Source: Epithemia pelagica
Taxonomy: Eukaryota; Bacillariophyta; Bacillariophyceae; Surirellales; Surirellaceae
DNA: 64,000 nucleotides
Direction of reading: 5' to 3'
Assembly: GCA_946965045.2 (NCBI GenBank)
Contig: OX337230.1
Span: 1,178,001-1,242,000 of the forward strand
Shown here: positions 31,456 to 43,184 of the stretch, one piece after another
Layout: each line of letters opens with the position of its first letter
How positions within the stretch are numbered: position 1 is the first letter of the stretch
Made by a program: the position numbers and the translations under genes
Notes under the pieces: model-generated
The model's database searches: none
The model's input: the letters and a program-made list of their open reading frames with translations, nothing else
What the model was told of the DNA's origin: nothing

Positions 31456-31962
31456 GTCGCGTTCCACCTAGACAAGAGCACTGTCCAAGCTTTATCACAA
31501 TACATAAACTGAAGCTTATGAAACCTCAGACAAGACGCCGTTCGGCACCCTCAACCCTCACCATCTTTTTGCGGCGACGAGAAAAGACGAACCAAAGGTG
31601 GATTTCAAGATGGAGCCTTGATAGGACGCCAAAGTCCACAGCGATTGAAACGCGACTCAGAAAACCCTTTATTTCTCCCACGGGATTTCCGACGAGAGAG
31701 GGCTGTAATCGTGAAGTGGTCTACCCAACCGAGTTGATGTGGGGCATCAGCATATGCCCGCACCCACCCAGTTTGTCATTCAAAATCTTCTTTAAGTCGA
31801 CAAAGAGAAAAGAGATACTTTGGAGATTGACAAAGTGAAGAAGGATTACCTTTATATCTGATTGAAACAAGGAAGACAACTGTTGTTGATTCCATTCTTT
31901 CTTCTTTGTGGACATTGTTTGGTTTCTGACTCTGTATATATAGACGAACGAAAACAACGACC
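31456..31962. other. Divergent intergenic region
   Basis: Between the Med17-like gene (-) and the coiled-coil gene (+). It holds a TATA-like element close to the plus-strand ATG, listed separately. No gene. Confidence 0.5.
31935..31942 (+). promoter_or_regulatory. TATA-box-like element
   Basis: tatatata lies 21 nt before the ATG at 31963. If it positions transcription at the usual 25-30 nt, the mRNA would start at or just inside the first codons, making the 5' leader nearly absent or the second ATG (31972) the real start. Confidence 0.35.
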
Positions 31963-33003
31963 ATGGATGAGATGGACCTCAAGATTGTGGCGGCCTGCAA
32001 TGAGTTGATTGGGACCAAATCCAAAACGTTGAACCAACGAGTCGATCACACCAATGAACGAGCTCGATTACGACGAGAATTGGACCAACAGAAACGTCAA
32101 TTGGACAAACGATTGGCCTCCCTTCGCTTAACAAAGGACTTGTCCGTCTATCGAGAAGCCTGTACCACCGTCTTTGAGGAGGCGGGGATTCGAATTCCCG
32201 GCTTGGCGGCGGCCCGACAAGCCCAACTCTGTTTGCATGTTCATATTCTGACCGTCTTGGACAATCAACACGAATTACTCAAAAAACAGGGCCACCGAGA
32301 ACGGGCGGCCCTCGAAGTCCAAGCCAATCGCGTCCGTGATTCCATTGCCACCTGCGAAATTCACTATCTCAATCAAATGGTTCAGTTGGAACAGCAACTC
32401 CAAGAACTGCAAGAATGGATCCAAACGACCGAATCGACCAAAACAATGGCATCCAAACGCAACAAACTCAATAGTTCAGCCCATGAAAAACAAGAACAAG
32501 AACACGAGGACCAAACTGCCTCGGACCAAGACACCTCCAAACCCGGACAAGAACCATTGCATTCCAGTTCACACGATAGACCATTGAACACTGCCGATTG
32601 CTCCGAGTCGGACGAGCGTACCGCCCCGTCGACACCACCTCCTCCTTCATTGTCATCGGATGGTCCACGCCCCACGACCGAACGACGAGGCAGTGTGGGA
32701 ATGAAAGGAAGTTGTATCATGCCCGCACGTCCCCAATACCTCATGATGGGACCCTCCAAGCAATCCGTAGCAGCCTCGACCACGACAGCCTCCTCTACCA
32801 TCCCTTCTTTGGCGGCAACGCCTACCGTTCAACTCATGCATCACCCGGACGACGACGACGACGACGAGGAGGAGAACGACCACACCCAAATCCATGACCA
32901 AAAAGACATTTCGTCATCACTCTCGTCGTCCTTACCCTCGTACGAAACCACAACCACCACGAGCCACAACGAGAATGGTCCACCGGCCATTGTCGCCACT
33001 TAA
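31963..33003 (+). CDS. Coiled-coil protein of unknown function
   Basis: 346 residues, intronless. Residues 1-160 are strongly helical and charged with heptad-like spacing (ARLRRELDQQKRQLDKRLAS, the LNQMVQLEQQLQELQEWI segment). The remaining half is disordered, rich in Ser, Thr, Asp, His and Gln (HPDDDDDDEEENDH). It contains a FEEAGIRIPGLAAARQA segment that may be a short folded insertion. No domain recognised; it could be a cytoskeletal or centrosomal-type adaptor, but nothing in the sequence shows this. Confidence 0.7.
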   Translation: MDEMDLKIVAACNELIGTKSKTLNQRVDHTNERARLRRELDQQKRQLDKRLASLRLTKDLSVYREACTTVFEEAGIRIPGLAAARQAQLCLHVHILTVLDNQHELLKKQGHRERAALEVQANRVRDSIATCEIHYLNQMVQLEQQLQELQEWIQTTESTKTMASKRNKLNSSAHEKQEQEHEDQTASDQDTSKPGQEPLHSSSHDRPLNTADCSESDERTAPSTPPPPSLSSDGPRPTTERRGSVGMKGSCIMPARPQYLMMGPSKQSVAASTTTASSTIPSLAATPTVQLMHHPDDDDDDEEENDHTQIHDQKDISSSLSSSLPSYETTTTTSHNENGPPAIVAT

Positions 33004-33225
33004 TGAACCACAATGCACGCAAACAAACAAATAGTCCTACGTTCCTTGTAAAATAGTCCAAGCACGTCTGGAGTAATCTTCTCCAGAATGCCTTTTGATC
33101 TATCCTCTCTTCAACACGAATCAGATTTGCGCTGTCATCCTTCCTTGAAAGGGAAGATACGAAACACTCCCAAACCTAAAAGAATGCGAGTCCATCAAGA
33201 AAGAAACAGAAAGTGTAGCAAGTGT

Positions 33226-33875
33226 CTATTGATAATCGGATGGCAATGTGAACATGGACGTTTCTTCCAATGGTTGTTTGTCCATATAGAGTAATCCAGT
33301 CAATGGCATGTGATCCCATTGCAACTGCAATCGCACATCTTTGCCCCGCAATTCCTTGCCCTGATCGACCAAGGCATATTTGATAAAGACGGATTCTTCT
33401 TGCAAGTGTTTGGGATCGCCGGCTTCGACAATTTTATCCCACAAGACAATTTGGTTCGTTCGTCCCTCTGCATCGTACAAGGCCACCACGTAGACAAACA
33501 ATTGTTTGATATTCCAATGAAAGGCCGGTTCCAAGTCCACATCCAAATCAAAACTCAACAGGGCACGATCCACACCCCCATGGCTTTTCAACGATCGCAA
33601 ATTGTTCAATTCCAATTTGTGAATCACTATATATCAGAGAGAGGACGTCGTCCACACCAACACAGACCAGCAACATTTGACAAGGACACTAAAGTGAGTA
33701 CCAATCACGTCTGTTTCCAACACTGTGAACGTCAATTATTATTGTTCCAACACACACCTGGCTTGTAGTACGTGGTGTGCCCTAGCTTGGACAAGGCAGC
33801 CAATCCACTCAAGACCAACAAGACGGTCAGTCCAAAAAACACGACAGCATTCAATCGGACCCAAACAGTGTGCAT
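33226..33875 (-). CDS. SPCS3: Signal peptidase complex subunit 3 (SPC22/23)
   Basis: Exons are 33875-33758 and 33626-33226; the 131-nt intron (gtgtgt...atatag) splits a codon and gives a 172-residue protein, the normal SPC3 size. Exon 1 encodes MHTVWVRLNAVVFFGLTVLL, the N-terminal cytosolic tip and single membrane span, ending TTYYKP. Exon 2 carries the lumenal domain: LSFDLDVDLEPAFHWNIKQL, FVYVVALYDAEGRTNQIVLWD, VDQGKELRGKDVRLQLQWDH and the conserved TGLLYMD. SPC3 is the essential non-catalytic subunit that helps signal peptidase in the ER. Exon 2 begins with GTG read as an internal Val codon, so a single-exon reading of this gene would miss the membrane anchor. Confidence 0.93.
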
Positions 33876-34731
33876 GATGAACAACCTTTTCTCTTTCGAT
33901 ATAACACGATACTTTTTTTATCGAAGGATAGTGATTCTATTCATCAGACGAGAGAAGAGGACAAAAGCGTCCGCCGTTCCTACGCGTGGCATGAAAGCGA
34001 GCGGAGAGGAGGACATGCAGACAGACGAAATCAGTCTTCCTATGTTGTCTAAGTCTATGTACTGGGAAAAATGAGGAGTAGGATTACCTAACCGCTTCTC
34101 AAGAGCTATCCCAGGAAACCCGTTACTCTACGATCGTTCAACGCTTCATCTTTTTTCATTTCGAGTGTTATGTTGTTGCCATGGCCCTCATCATCTGCCA
34201 CGACGGCCGTATTGAATGGGACGTCCCGTTGCAGTGCGAAAACGATTCCCTCTAGCTTTTCGTTAGAATTTTCGTTAGAAAACCATAAACCAGTCTTGTC
34301 TTTGGGTTCCATACTTCTTTAGTTACGAGTACTCCTAGGAGTACCTTATGGGATATGAGTACGTCTAGGTAGTAGAGACATCAAGAGTCAAGAGGGAATC
34401 AAGAAGTTGAGTGTTTTGTGGCAAGAGAATTGTCCGAGGAGAGTCGACAGGCGGAAAAGCAATCGTGATTTCTCTGGTTGATGTCCTCCTATTCTCCATC
34501 AATATATGATCGAGAAAGATATGTCTGATATCTGTCTTATGGATGCCGTAGAAGATTCATTACTCTTTTACTAAAATTGAATGGTGTGGAAGCGACATTC
34601 GACCATCTGCTATGAAGAATTTTATTACCGGTTGATGTGGATCGGGGTGATGTGATGGCTCTGCTCTCTGCTTCTCCCAACGCCCGCAGAAAAACCGAAT
34701 CAAAAATCATCTAAAAAGCAGAACCACCACC
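33876..34731. other. Divergent intergenic region
   Basis: 856 nt upstream of SPC3 (-) and of the next plus-strand gene. A minus-strand ATG ORF at 34106-34312 (68 codons, MEPKDKTGLWFSNENSNEKL at its start) is the only candidate; it has no recognisable family and I do not call it. The repeat-like sequence cgttagaattttcgttagaa occurs at about 34260-34279. Confidence 0.35.
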
Positions 34732-36211
34732 ATGAAATTTCAATGGACCGCCGCCGTCCTTGTCTGCCTTGTCTCGGAGAACCAGGCCTTGATCCCATGG
34801 CGCTCTCCAACTTCCCTTCTTCATTCACGTCACATGACATGGCATCGCAATCTTCCCTCTTCCAGTCCTCCGCTGTCCATGTCGGCGTTGATTCAAGATT
34901 CCAATCTCAAGAGCAGCGTCAATAACGACGATGAGACAGAATCCATGCAAAAATCCATTGAATCCATGCGAGAAGAAGCTCGAAAACGACTGGAGGCCCT
35001 CTCGAAAGAGATGTCGGACTACCAAGTCGAAATTCAAAGTCATGCACCTTCTTCGACCACGCTGACATCGACGTCGACATCACCACGACCGGAATCTTCG
35101 ACGCAATCGGATCCTAGTCCAGAAACGCAGCCACTTGGTGCGGCGTCACAACCGATTCCGTTTGATGACTTGGGCAAAAATGGCAAAGAAAAGACAATCG
35201 ACGCTCCATCCAAAATTCAGACTGTGGATCTTGCTCAGCAGGTCCAAGTTCCACATGCAGATGCCCATTGTTTGGAGGATACAAGAGTAAGTTTGGTCGT
35301 CTCCTTCTCTACATGTGGATTATGCATGATGCTTTGTTGTATGGTGCGTTGCCGTTAATGGTATTCTTACGAGTATTTTGATGGAAAACACACAGTGGAA
35401 GATTGTCTTTGATTTGGGTCGTGAACCGGGGACCTGGATGCCCAAAACATGGGGAGCTTCGGGGGACAGATTGAGATTTTCGGTCATTGTCGATCTAACG
35501 GAGACACAATTTTATGGTCGAGAAGAGTTCTTTGATGGTTTGGCTGGTGCGAGGGAACTCAAGGTGGTGGAAGCCACCTTGGGACCAAGTTATTGGGGCA
35601 GTCAAAATCATGGACAAGAACAACTCAAAGTGGCCCCCAAGGGAGGATACAAGGTTGTGCGAGGCGCGGGGCCCATGGGAACCGATACCTTGCGCTTCTT
35701 TATTGAAATCGAACAAGACATTGTCCAATCGAAAAAATCGGACGTTGTCTGTCCCGCTGGCCGCATCTACGGTAACTGTGGATACTTTCCCATCTGGGAT
35801 ACCTTATCCAAAGACCACCACATGAACATGAAAGAAGCCTTGCAAAAAGAATACAAAAAGGTTTCCAGACGTTATAAAGATTTGGTACAAGAGTCGGAAG
35901 AAGATACGCGTCTGTTTAGCATGGACCACTTGTCTCGGGCCAAGGATATGATGCAAACACGAAATCTCATGAAACGGCTGGAACAACGGATTCAAGAGGC
36001 ACGTCAAAGGGAACCGGACCGAGCACAGTTGCGATTGTCCCGTCGAGGTGATGTTGGTTTGAGTAAGGAGGGTGGTGTTTGTCTCAAGGTTCAAAAGGGA
36101 CTGGCTTTGGAGTATCACATTTTGGGACGTATGGAACTCGCGTCCGTCCAAAAGGAATTACCGGACAATCATGAAGAATTTGAAGATTTGGTTCACAAGT
36201 TACAACCTTGA
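34732..36211 (+). CDS. Secreted or plastid-targeted protein of unknown function (2 exons)
   Basis: Exons are 34732-35286 and 35396-36211; the intron gtaagt...cacacag is in phase 0 and joins CLEDTR to WKIVFDLGREPG; about 456 residues. The N terminus, MKFQWTAAVLVCLVSENQAL, is a signal peptide followed by Ser/Arg/His-rich sequence, as expected for a plastid transit leader, though a phenylalanine at the cleavage site is missing. Residues 50-180 are low complexity with one helix. The folded part is exon 2: KIVFDLGREPGTWMPKTWGA, VIVDLTETQFYG, LKVVEATLGPSYWG, GPMGTDTLRFFIEIEQDI, then VVCPAGRIYGNCGYFPIWDT and a long charged helix. The block beginning DLGREPGTWMP recurs in algal proteins as I recall them, but I know no function for it. 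Confidence 0.65.
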
Positions 36212-36603
36212 GGAGATTCGCAAGTTGCAACCATGAGGAGAGTGCAACTCCATTGAATACATGAGACGACAAGGCTTTCTTATCATCAAAACAATACCTC
36301 AGTTCTTCTCGATAAGAGTCTGTGGTACCACGCACGAAATATGACAACATACACGAGAGTTTGCCTTGAGAACAACGAACATCCATCTGTAGAACTACGA
36401 CATCCTTGACAATAGTGACTACCGCCAAGAAGAAATTGCCTCCTACGCGTAGTTCAACAAAAGCTCGGAGAAAAAATAAAATAGAGACCATATCTTATGT
36501 TTTAACGTCATAGATACTGGCACAGACCGAGTGCGAGCAGTCGTCCCGAAGATCGGAAGACAAGCAGTCTTGAAAGGTTCTATGGCAGGGTTGTGTTTGA
36601 CTT
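36212..36603. other. Convergent spacer
   Basis: 392 nt between stop codons of opposing genes. No feature seen. Confidence 0.5.
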
Positions 36604-39600
36604 TCACAAATCGCCAGTCCTTAATAAAAGGACGCCATAGGTACTAGATGCATTTTCCAGCCGAATGAGGTCCTTGACTTCCCTGTGGAACTTAGGTGTG
36701 ATTAAGAAAAGTTTGCTCTTACTTGGTAATCTGAACATGGCGATGCGTTGTTTCCCTTCAAAATCTTTGTAGAACTTTTTGTATTCTTTTGCGTCCGCGT
36801 CGGAGCAGGGAACCAAACGTAAGACGTAGATGTCCCAGTTGTTGCTGTTTCGCTTTCCCGACAAGAATGCAATAAACTCGGTAATTTTGGTTCTACCAGG
36901 ATCATCTAACCTTTGAGGCAACATGCGCTCTGCATTTGGCTTAAGAAGTGATTTTGGTACAAACGACGCCGAGAACAAAATACTCGCTGCTTCCAATGTG
37001 AACTGATCGGAGCCCGAGGCATTTAGTATGTGAGGAAGGCCATTGGAATCTCGCGGCTGAGATCTCAAGGTATCAGCGAGGGAAGGTGGTGGCGGAGGAC
37101 GACCAGATGACCTCGTGACAGGCTTCAACAGCTCTTTTTCCACCGGACCGGCTCGATGAGTTGGGTCGTTTATGGAATCACCGTCTTTCTCCCCATTCGT
37201 TAGATTGCCAAAGCTTTGTTTTTCCAATGCGGAGGGTTTTGTTTCACCTTTTGTTCCATTCGTCGCGGCTAACTTGCCGTCCCCCTCCTCACGCTCTTGC
37301 TTCTTCTCTTTTTTCGCCAGGCTTCGAGTCAGAATTGTTTTCTCTTTCGCACGAGCTTCAATGGCAGCTCTGTCGCGTCTGATCTGAGGGCTCGCCAATT
37401 GGTCCGATGACATTCGGACAAGTTTGTCAAAGTCCATGTCTCCACAAACGACCTGCAAACACAGCGTTCGATTACATAGATCACTAAAAGCGCGTTTTAG
37501 ACAACGGACCTTCTCACGGTATCTCGGAGAAGGCTTATCCTCGCTCTTCGCCTGGAGAAACCTAAATAAGGATTCTTCAATATCCCACGCTCTTAGTTTG
37601 CACAATCCCATAGAATCACCAGAATCGTCGAGATCGGACGCAATCATGGTAATTCCTTGTTCCAGACCACGACTGATTAGGTTCCGAGCAGCCACACGGA
37701 ATAGATTGTCGTTGTTGTTCTTCTCAGCAAAAGTGCAATCGGGCTCTGGGACAACGCCAACTACCGAAGCCCTGTCTACTAAACAGTCGAGAAGGAGGCC
37801 TCGATCCTGTGCAATCGACGAGTCCACGTTCAATACTTGTTCCGCGTACATACGTTCGATCTCTGGCGTCGATTTCGACTCTAGAAAATCTGCCAACTCA
37901 CCCTTAATTGCTTCACCTATGTCAACCCATTCTTTCCCAGGAACAACAACAAGCTCTGAAGCTTCCCAAAGGAGCTCCGATATTTCCTCTGCAAGGGTGT
38001 GACAAAGCACAACATCTTTCGCCTCGCTTGATTCGGGCGAGATAGACTGTCTGAAGCCATGGCACTTTTCAGAGAATCCCTTAAGCTCCTGTTCCCAGGC
38101 TTCCGTCCTACCAACGTCTTCCTTCAAAGCTTCAAAGAGTACAGGGGACCATCTAATGGCTGTAGTTCCAATTGAATGGTGTGCCGAGCCTTTCTTCGAC
38201 TTGACAGTTAACCGGCCATCCTTGCTCGTGGACACTAAGATACCGTACTTACTAAGGGTCTTTCGAAGATCGTCTGGGACATCCAGTAGCATTGCGTCAG
38301 CCATGTTGAGAAGATTCAGAACTGCACTTTTCTCTACTGACAGCTGGTTGTGACCAATCTTGTCACGGTCAATGAAAGAACTTAGTTCCTCAATCCACGT
38401 AACTGCCTTGCAGATCCAGTCAAACGTGGCCTTTCCTGGGGTATCTGCGAGAACGTCGTCTGCAACAGAAGAAATGTTATCTATTGATGATTTCAACTCA
38501 ACAAACAAGGGGCTTCCAGTGAGACGGAGTAGAATAAACCGTCCATCTTCATCAATCAGTGAGTTGCTTGATGGAAGCTGAATGCGGTCAGGATATCTTC
38601 CCGAAAAGTCCTTCCCAATGAAGTCTTGGAGCAGCACCTCAAACTTCTTTGTTTTCTCAAGCATGCTCCGAACCGCCTCTTCGCGCGGCATGGCGATCTA
38701 TTGATATTCCATGGGTAAGATTGAGAATTGAGAAAGGCTGTTTCATGAAGGGCCAACTTTCTTACCTTTTTCAGTATAGGTGATGTACACATCTGTGCTA
38801 CCCTCGCAATATCAATTTGCTGTTGTCCATCATCAATTTCGGCGTTGTCTCCGGTTGCAGTCGTCCTTCTCTTCCCACCTCGAAGGGAAAGGAGGGTCTC
38901 GTTTGAGACCTCATCCTGCCATTTCTTGGCCGCTTCAAATAACTCCTTCAGTCTCAAGAGGACAAGGGTGAAATCTCCCATACCAGTGACAAATTCCGGT
39001 TTACTCTCATTGAGTTTGACAAGTACGTCAAACGGCATGCGTTCAACATCAACAGGAGGAAACAGCGATTTAGAAGATGCGCCTGGGGCTTCCTCATTGT
39101 CATCTTCACGAAGAACATTGACATATTGGATTGCTCGGGTCTATGCAGACAAAAGGTTTAGCACAGGTCGCGTAAACAAACAATTTAGAGGACAACTTAC
39201 CAGCCAGCCAAACAATTTCATCTCTTTATCAAGTTTTCCCTCAATAGAACGAGATAAACTGAGAAGCTTCCTTGGCATCGAATCGCGTCGGATCAATAGG
39301 GAAAAGTCTTTCAGAGAAGCAAAGTGGGACCGAACTGCATCAAAATCCCGCAAGCAGTCTCGTAGAACAGCCTTTGATGCAGCAATAGCCTCGGTAATGG
39401 TTCTGGTTGTTTTATCAGCTTCTTCCAGGAGACTGTTAAATTCCGACATCCCTGTGCTTTGAATGCTAAAAACGTCCTGTGAATGGCTGGGAGTGGCTTC
39501 ATCTGTTGGCATTGCTCCTTTCAGCGCAGAGGCGCTCTCGAAAGAACAATCAGATTTCGGGTCTTCACCACGCATTGTCTCGTCGGCAAACTTTTCGGCT

Positions 39601-42600
39601 TCAACCCGCCATGACAACAGCAGCAACGAGAATAGAGGAAGCCCTTCCCTTCGATCCCGGGTTTCTTTTATCATCTCATCGAGCACATTTTCGGTGATGT
39701 GATGTGACTGAAGCTTAATGCGTTGAAAAGAGCGCACTGCTTTTCGTGAGTCTAGCTTCTCCCTGAGCAGCTCTCGAAGTTCCTCTCGTTTAACTTTGTA
39801 CTGGACGTCTGCTGAAGTTCTTGATTCTCCGTAGAGTTCAACAATCTCAAGTCCTTCTAGAAGTACGTTATACGCCGCTGACATATCTCTGAATTTTGTC
39901 TGCACAAGCTCCTTCACACTTCCATGCCACCGGAGAAAATCAACAACAGTGTCAAGGACTTGGCGAGTTGGTTGCACAATAATTCCCTTTGGTCGTCCTT
40001 CAGGCTGATTTGCCGCTTCGACTGACACAAGGATTTCGGCGAAGGTTGTATCCTCTCGGAACAGAAGATCAGTTATACTTTCGGACCATTGTTCACATTC
40101 GTCGTAGGCTACGCTCAAGCTTTTGAAATCTGTTTCAACGCATATCTCGAGTTTCGGGTATTCTTGTAGCAAGTCTTCTATACGCTTCAAGTCAACCATA
40201 CCAGTATTTTTTACAGGGCCATCAGCGTCGGCACTCCATGCTGCAGGATTATCATGATATCGAAGAGTCGTAAAAATGGAATCACATCGTTCTTTCCAAG
40301 CAGACGATTTCGTGTATAGATGCGTCGTCTTGTTCACGAGCGTTTCACAGAAAGAGGTCAGATCTCGTTCGGCAAATTTTTGTAGTTCTGTGTCGGCTTC
40401 TACACAAGACCTTAAGGAAGATACCAATTGTCTCCGACGAGGAGACTGCGCAGAGAGCAGTTGGTCAAGCCCCACTTTGATTTCCGAAACATCATTAAAC
40501 TTTGGCAAAGTTTGGCCAAGTACTCGATCAGCTTGTTCAAACCACGTTCCAATGTCCAATCTAGTCAAAATCATCTCTTCCACAATTGATATTATTGGGA
40601 TCTTCTGAAGTTCTGCAAGCATTGAATCTAAAGAAGGTCTCATGCTTTGACCGTTCCCCTCCATTTTTTCCAATGTATCCTTGTGCTGCTCAAACAATGT
40701 AGCATTCTTGCTGAGCAGAGTCCCCAGCGCTTGGATACGTTGATCAACAGAATACATGAATTTCTCTTTGTCCTCGACCTTTAATGTTTCTGGTGTGTCC
40801 CTGGTTGGTAAACAGGGCAAACTAGATCGTTGTGAAAGAAGACCCTCTATGAATAACGTCCGTTCGCGCACAGTCTCGGCATGTTTCAGGTCAAGGAGAT
40901 ATCGTCGATACTCAGCAGCGTCTTCCAGCATACTCAGATTCAGAGAAGAATCATTTTCACCCAACGGATCTACGTTACAAACCGAAGAGTCTTTCCGTGC
41001 AGCTGTCTCTATTAGTTGATGAATCGCGCACAAAACCTCATCGTTGTCGGGGCATTCATGTGAGCCCTCCTCGCTCGGTATTCGTTCAATGTTGTACCAA
41101 CAACTTTTCTCGAATGCGGCGATCCCCTCAAGCTTTTTACGGAGAGCCGTGGCTACAGAAGAAAAGTCGCATGACGAAAGAACATGATCCGTCCTCGAAC
41201 GTTCCAAAAGAGCTTCAATATCTCCAAACCTTACAGAAGGTTGATAATTCTCTGGATCAAAACTATCGTCATCTTCAACGTCATCCAAGCTGGTGTCTGA
41301 CACATGATTCCCATCCATATCTTGAATCCTCAAGGCATCAGTTTCCCCCAAATAGAACTGACTTCTTTGTTCCCAATTGATGATTGGAAGTATCACGTGG
41401 ATGGAGATGGCACGAAGCATCCGGCCAATGGAAAGGGAGAACCATCGCTGATCGACATCTGCCAGGCGCTCCACCATTTGTTTCACAAAAGAAATCGATT
41501 GAAAATCATCTAGTTCTGCCGTCATGCACTTCTCCCCCGTTGTTTCATCCACCGTGAAAAACTCAAATGTTCCATTTCTGGTTCGTTTTCGTTTGGTCCG
41601 ACGCGACTTTAACGGCGTTGACACAGAGACTCCTGTATTTGTTGTACTGCTGCTGCTGGTTCCTTTTCGTTTCCGTTTCAAGGCAGTTACGGTACAGTCC
41701 AGCGAGAGAAGTTCGGAAAGTACCTCTCTGCCGTCCTCGGCAAACAACTTGAAGATTGTAGTTTTCGTAAGGCGTGGGTTTCCCTTGTCGCCCTGTGAAT
41801 TGAGTATTCTAAACAACAGCACATAACAGCGATAGAACCATGAACAGCAGCGCGCAGCAGATTGTAAATTGTCGACAAGGAAGCTGATGTATACATCGGA
41901 TGGTGGTTGATCATCGTCCGGATAGAGTGAAGAAGAATGGGAACGGCCATGTATATCTTCATGGTCAGAGCATGTCAGCCATGACCGTAGATAAATCTGT
42001 TGCCGAATCAGAAGTATCATCTCACGGATCCTCACAAGCTCGTTCCAGTCAGGAACGGCAGCTCCTTTTGCTATCAGATTGCCCCACGCTTTCGAGGAGA
42101 GCTTATGTACAGGTTCTAGTTCCTCTTTCAGCGATTGCTCTATTTTGAGCAAATCTTGTTCATCATGCAATCGTCTCGTATCACAAGGAAGTTGTTGATG
42201 CAACGGCAGCTTCATGGAAAGTTTTTCAGGACCGTTCATGAGGGCTAGAGATCGTTTGATCCACGTCCGCGCACACGGTCGAAGAATTGTTGGTTCGACA
42301 CACATTTCATAAATCTCTTCGTCACCGACAAACAACACCCGGAAAACTGGACGACTTTTGATTTCGTTTCCATTCTTGTCTGCTTCAAAAGTCACAAAAC
42401 TTTGAATAGAACCAGCATACCAATCATCTTCATCATCATCTTCTTCTTCTTCCATATCATGTTCCGCGTGAGCGTTTGGCTCATTGTCGTGTAAATCCGA
42501 GGCATGTCTTTCTTCCCCGCCATTGACACCCGTTCCATCTGGTTGTACTTTTCTCCGTTTGGGTGGACTTTCCAGTGGAGTGTCATGGTTTGTGTCACCC

Positions 42601-42758
42601 TTCTCATCATGGCTGTCGGACGGGGTGTCGTTGGGAGTTTCGGTTTCGGTGGAATCGCTCGCCCAATAGATTTCCCAGTTTCGTCCAACCACATGCTGGA
42701 TCCATTGTTCCGTCACTTCATTCTTGTCGTCGCTCATCGCCAAGGTGGTGGTGGTCAT
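36604..42758 (-). CDS. Very large TFIIS-M / SPOC nuclear protein (BYE1/PHF3/DIDO-like C terminus)
   Basis: Three exons, 42758-39201, 39140-38766 and 38697-36604. Introns are 60 nt (gtaagt...catag) and 68 nt (gtaaga...aatag), both phase 0, giving about 2,008 residues. N terminus: VGRNWEIYWASD, the NLS-like PPKRRK and an acidic run, then a Tudor/Agenet-like patch at about 110-170 (WYAGSIQSF, VFRVLFVGDEEIYEM). About 1,000 mostly helical residues follow, with a second basic cluster, KSRRTKRKRTR. Near 1690-1770 is a TFIIS middle domain, CLQVVCGDMDFDKLVRMSSD followed by LASPQIRRDRAAIEARAKEK. The last 130 residues are SPOC-like: WDIYVLRLVPCSDADAKEYK, QRIAMFRLPSKSKLFLITP. TFIIS-M plus SPOC binds RNA polymerase II and its phosphorylated CTD in PHF3, DIDO1 and yeast Bye1. 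No PHD finger is seen. The function here is inferred from that C-terminal pair. Confidence 0.78.
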
Positions 42759-43184
42759 TTTCCTTTAGGAAGGATTGTTCATGGCACTGGAGGCACTCCG
42801 ATGAGGATATTCTCTAGAGAGGGGAATAATAGATGGTTCAGGTCCAATAATATCAATGGTTGCTATGGAACGATGGAAAGATTGAAACGCATAGAACAGA
42901 GATCATCAAAAAATCGCCCGCCACTCTATACTACCTCCCAGCGGGGGTGAGTCATGAGGTTTAGTGATTCGATTCTGGTGTGATAAGACTATGCACCTCG
43001 AATTCACGACACATGTGCGATCCGACTATTCACCCCTGCTTGGGAGTACACGCTATACTTGCCTGCGTCTGAGGGACCTTTTTAAGAGCGACTTAAACGC
43101 GGAAGAAGTGCAGCACCACGATATGATCGACCAGATAAAACCCTTGATCATCTTTTGTCGTCTGTAACAGCAGCAACACACTCC
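42759..43184. other. Intergenic region holding repeat copy A
   Basis: Between the TFIIS-M/SPOC gene (-) and the NTPase gene (+). Its last third contains copy A of the dispersed direct repeat listed below; the rest shows nothing. Confidence 0.5.
43074..43138 (+). repeat. Direct repeat, copy A
   Basis: Begins ggacctttttaagagcgact and continues for 10 more bases matching copy B with one mismatch (t/c). After a 22-nt unmatched stretch it ends in atcgaccagataa, also present in copy B. Ends 46 nt before the ATG at 43185. Confidence 0.85.

Noticed and set aside
33226-33627. SPC3 as a single-exon gene starting at 33627
   Set aside because: That codon is GTG and the product would lack the membrane anchor; the exon at 33758-33875 supplies it with correct splice phase.
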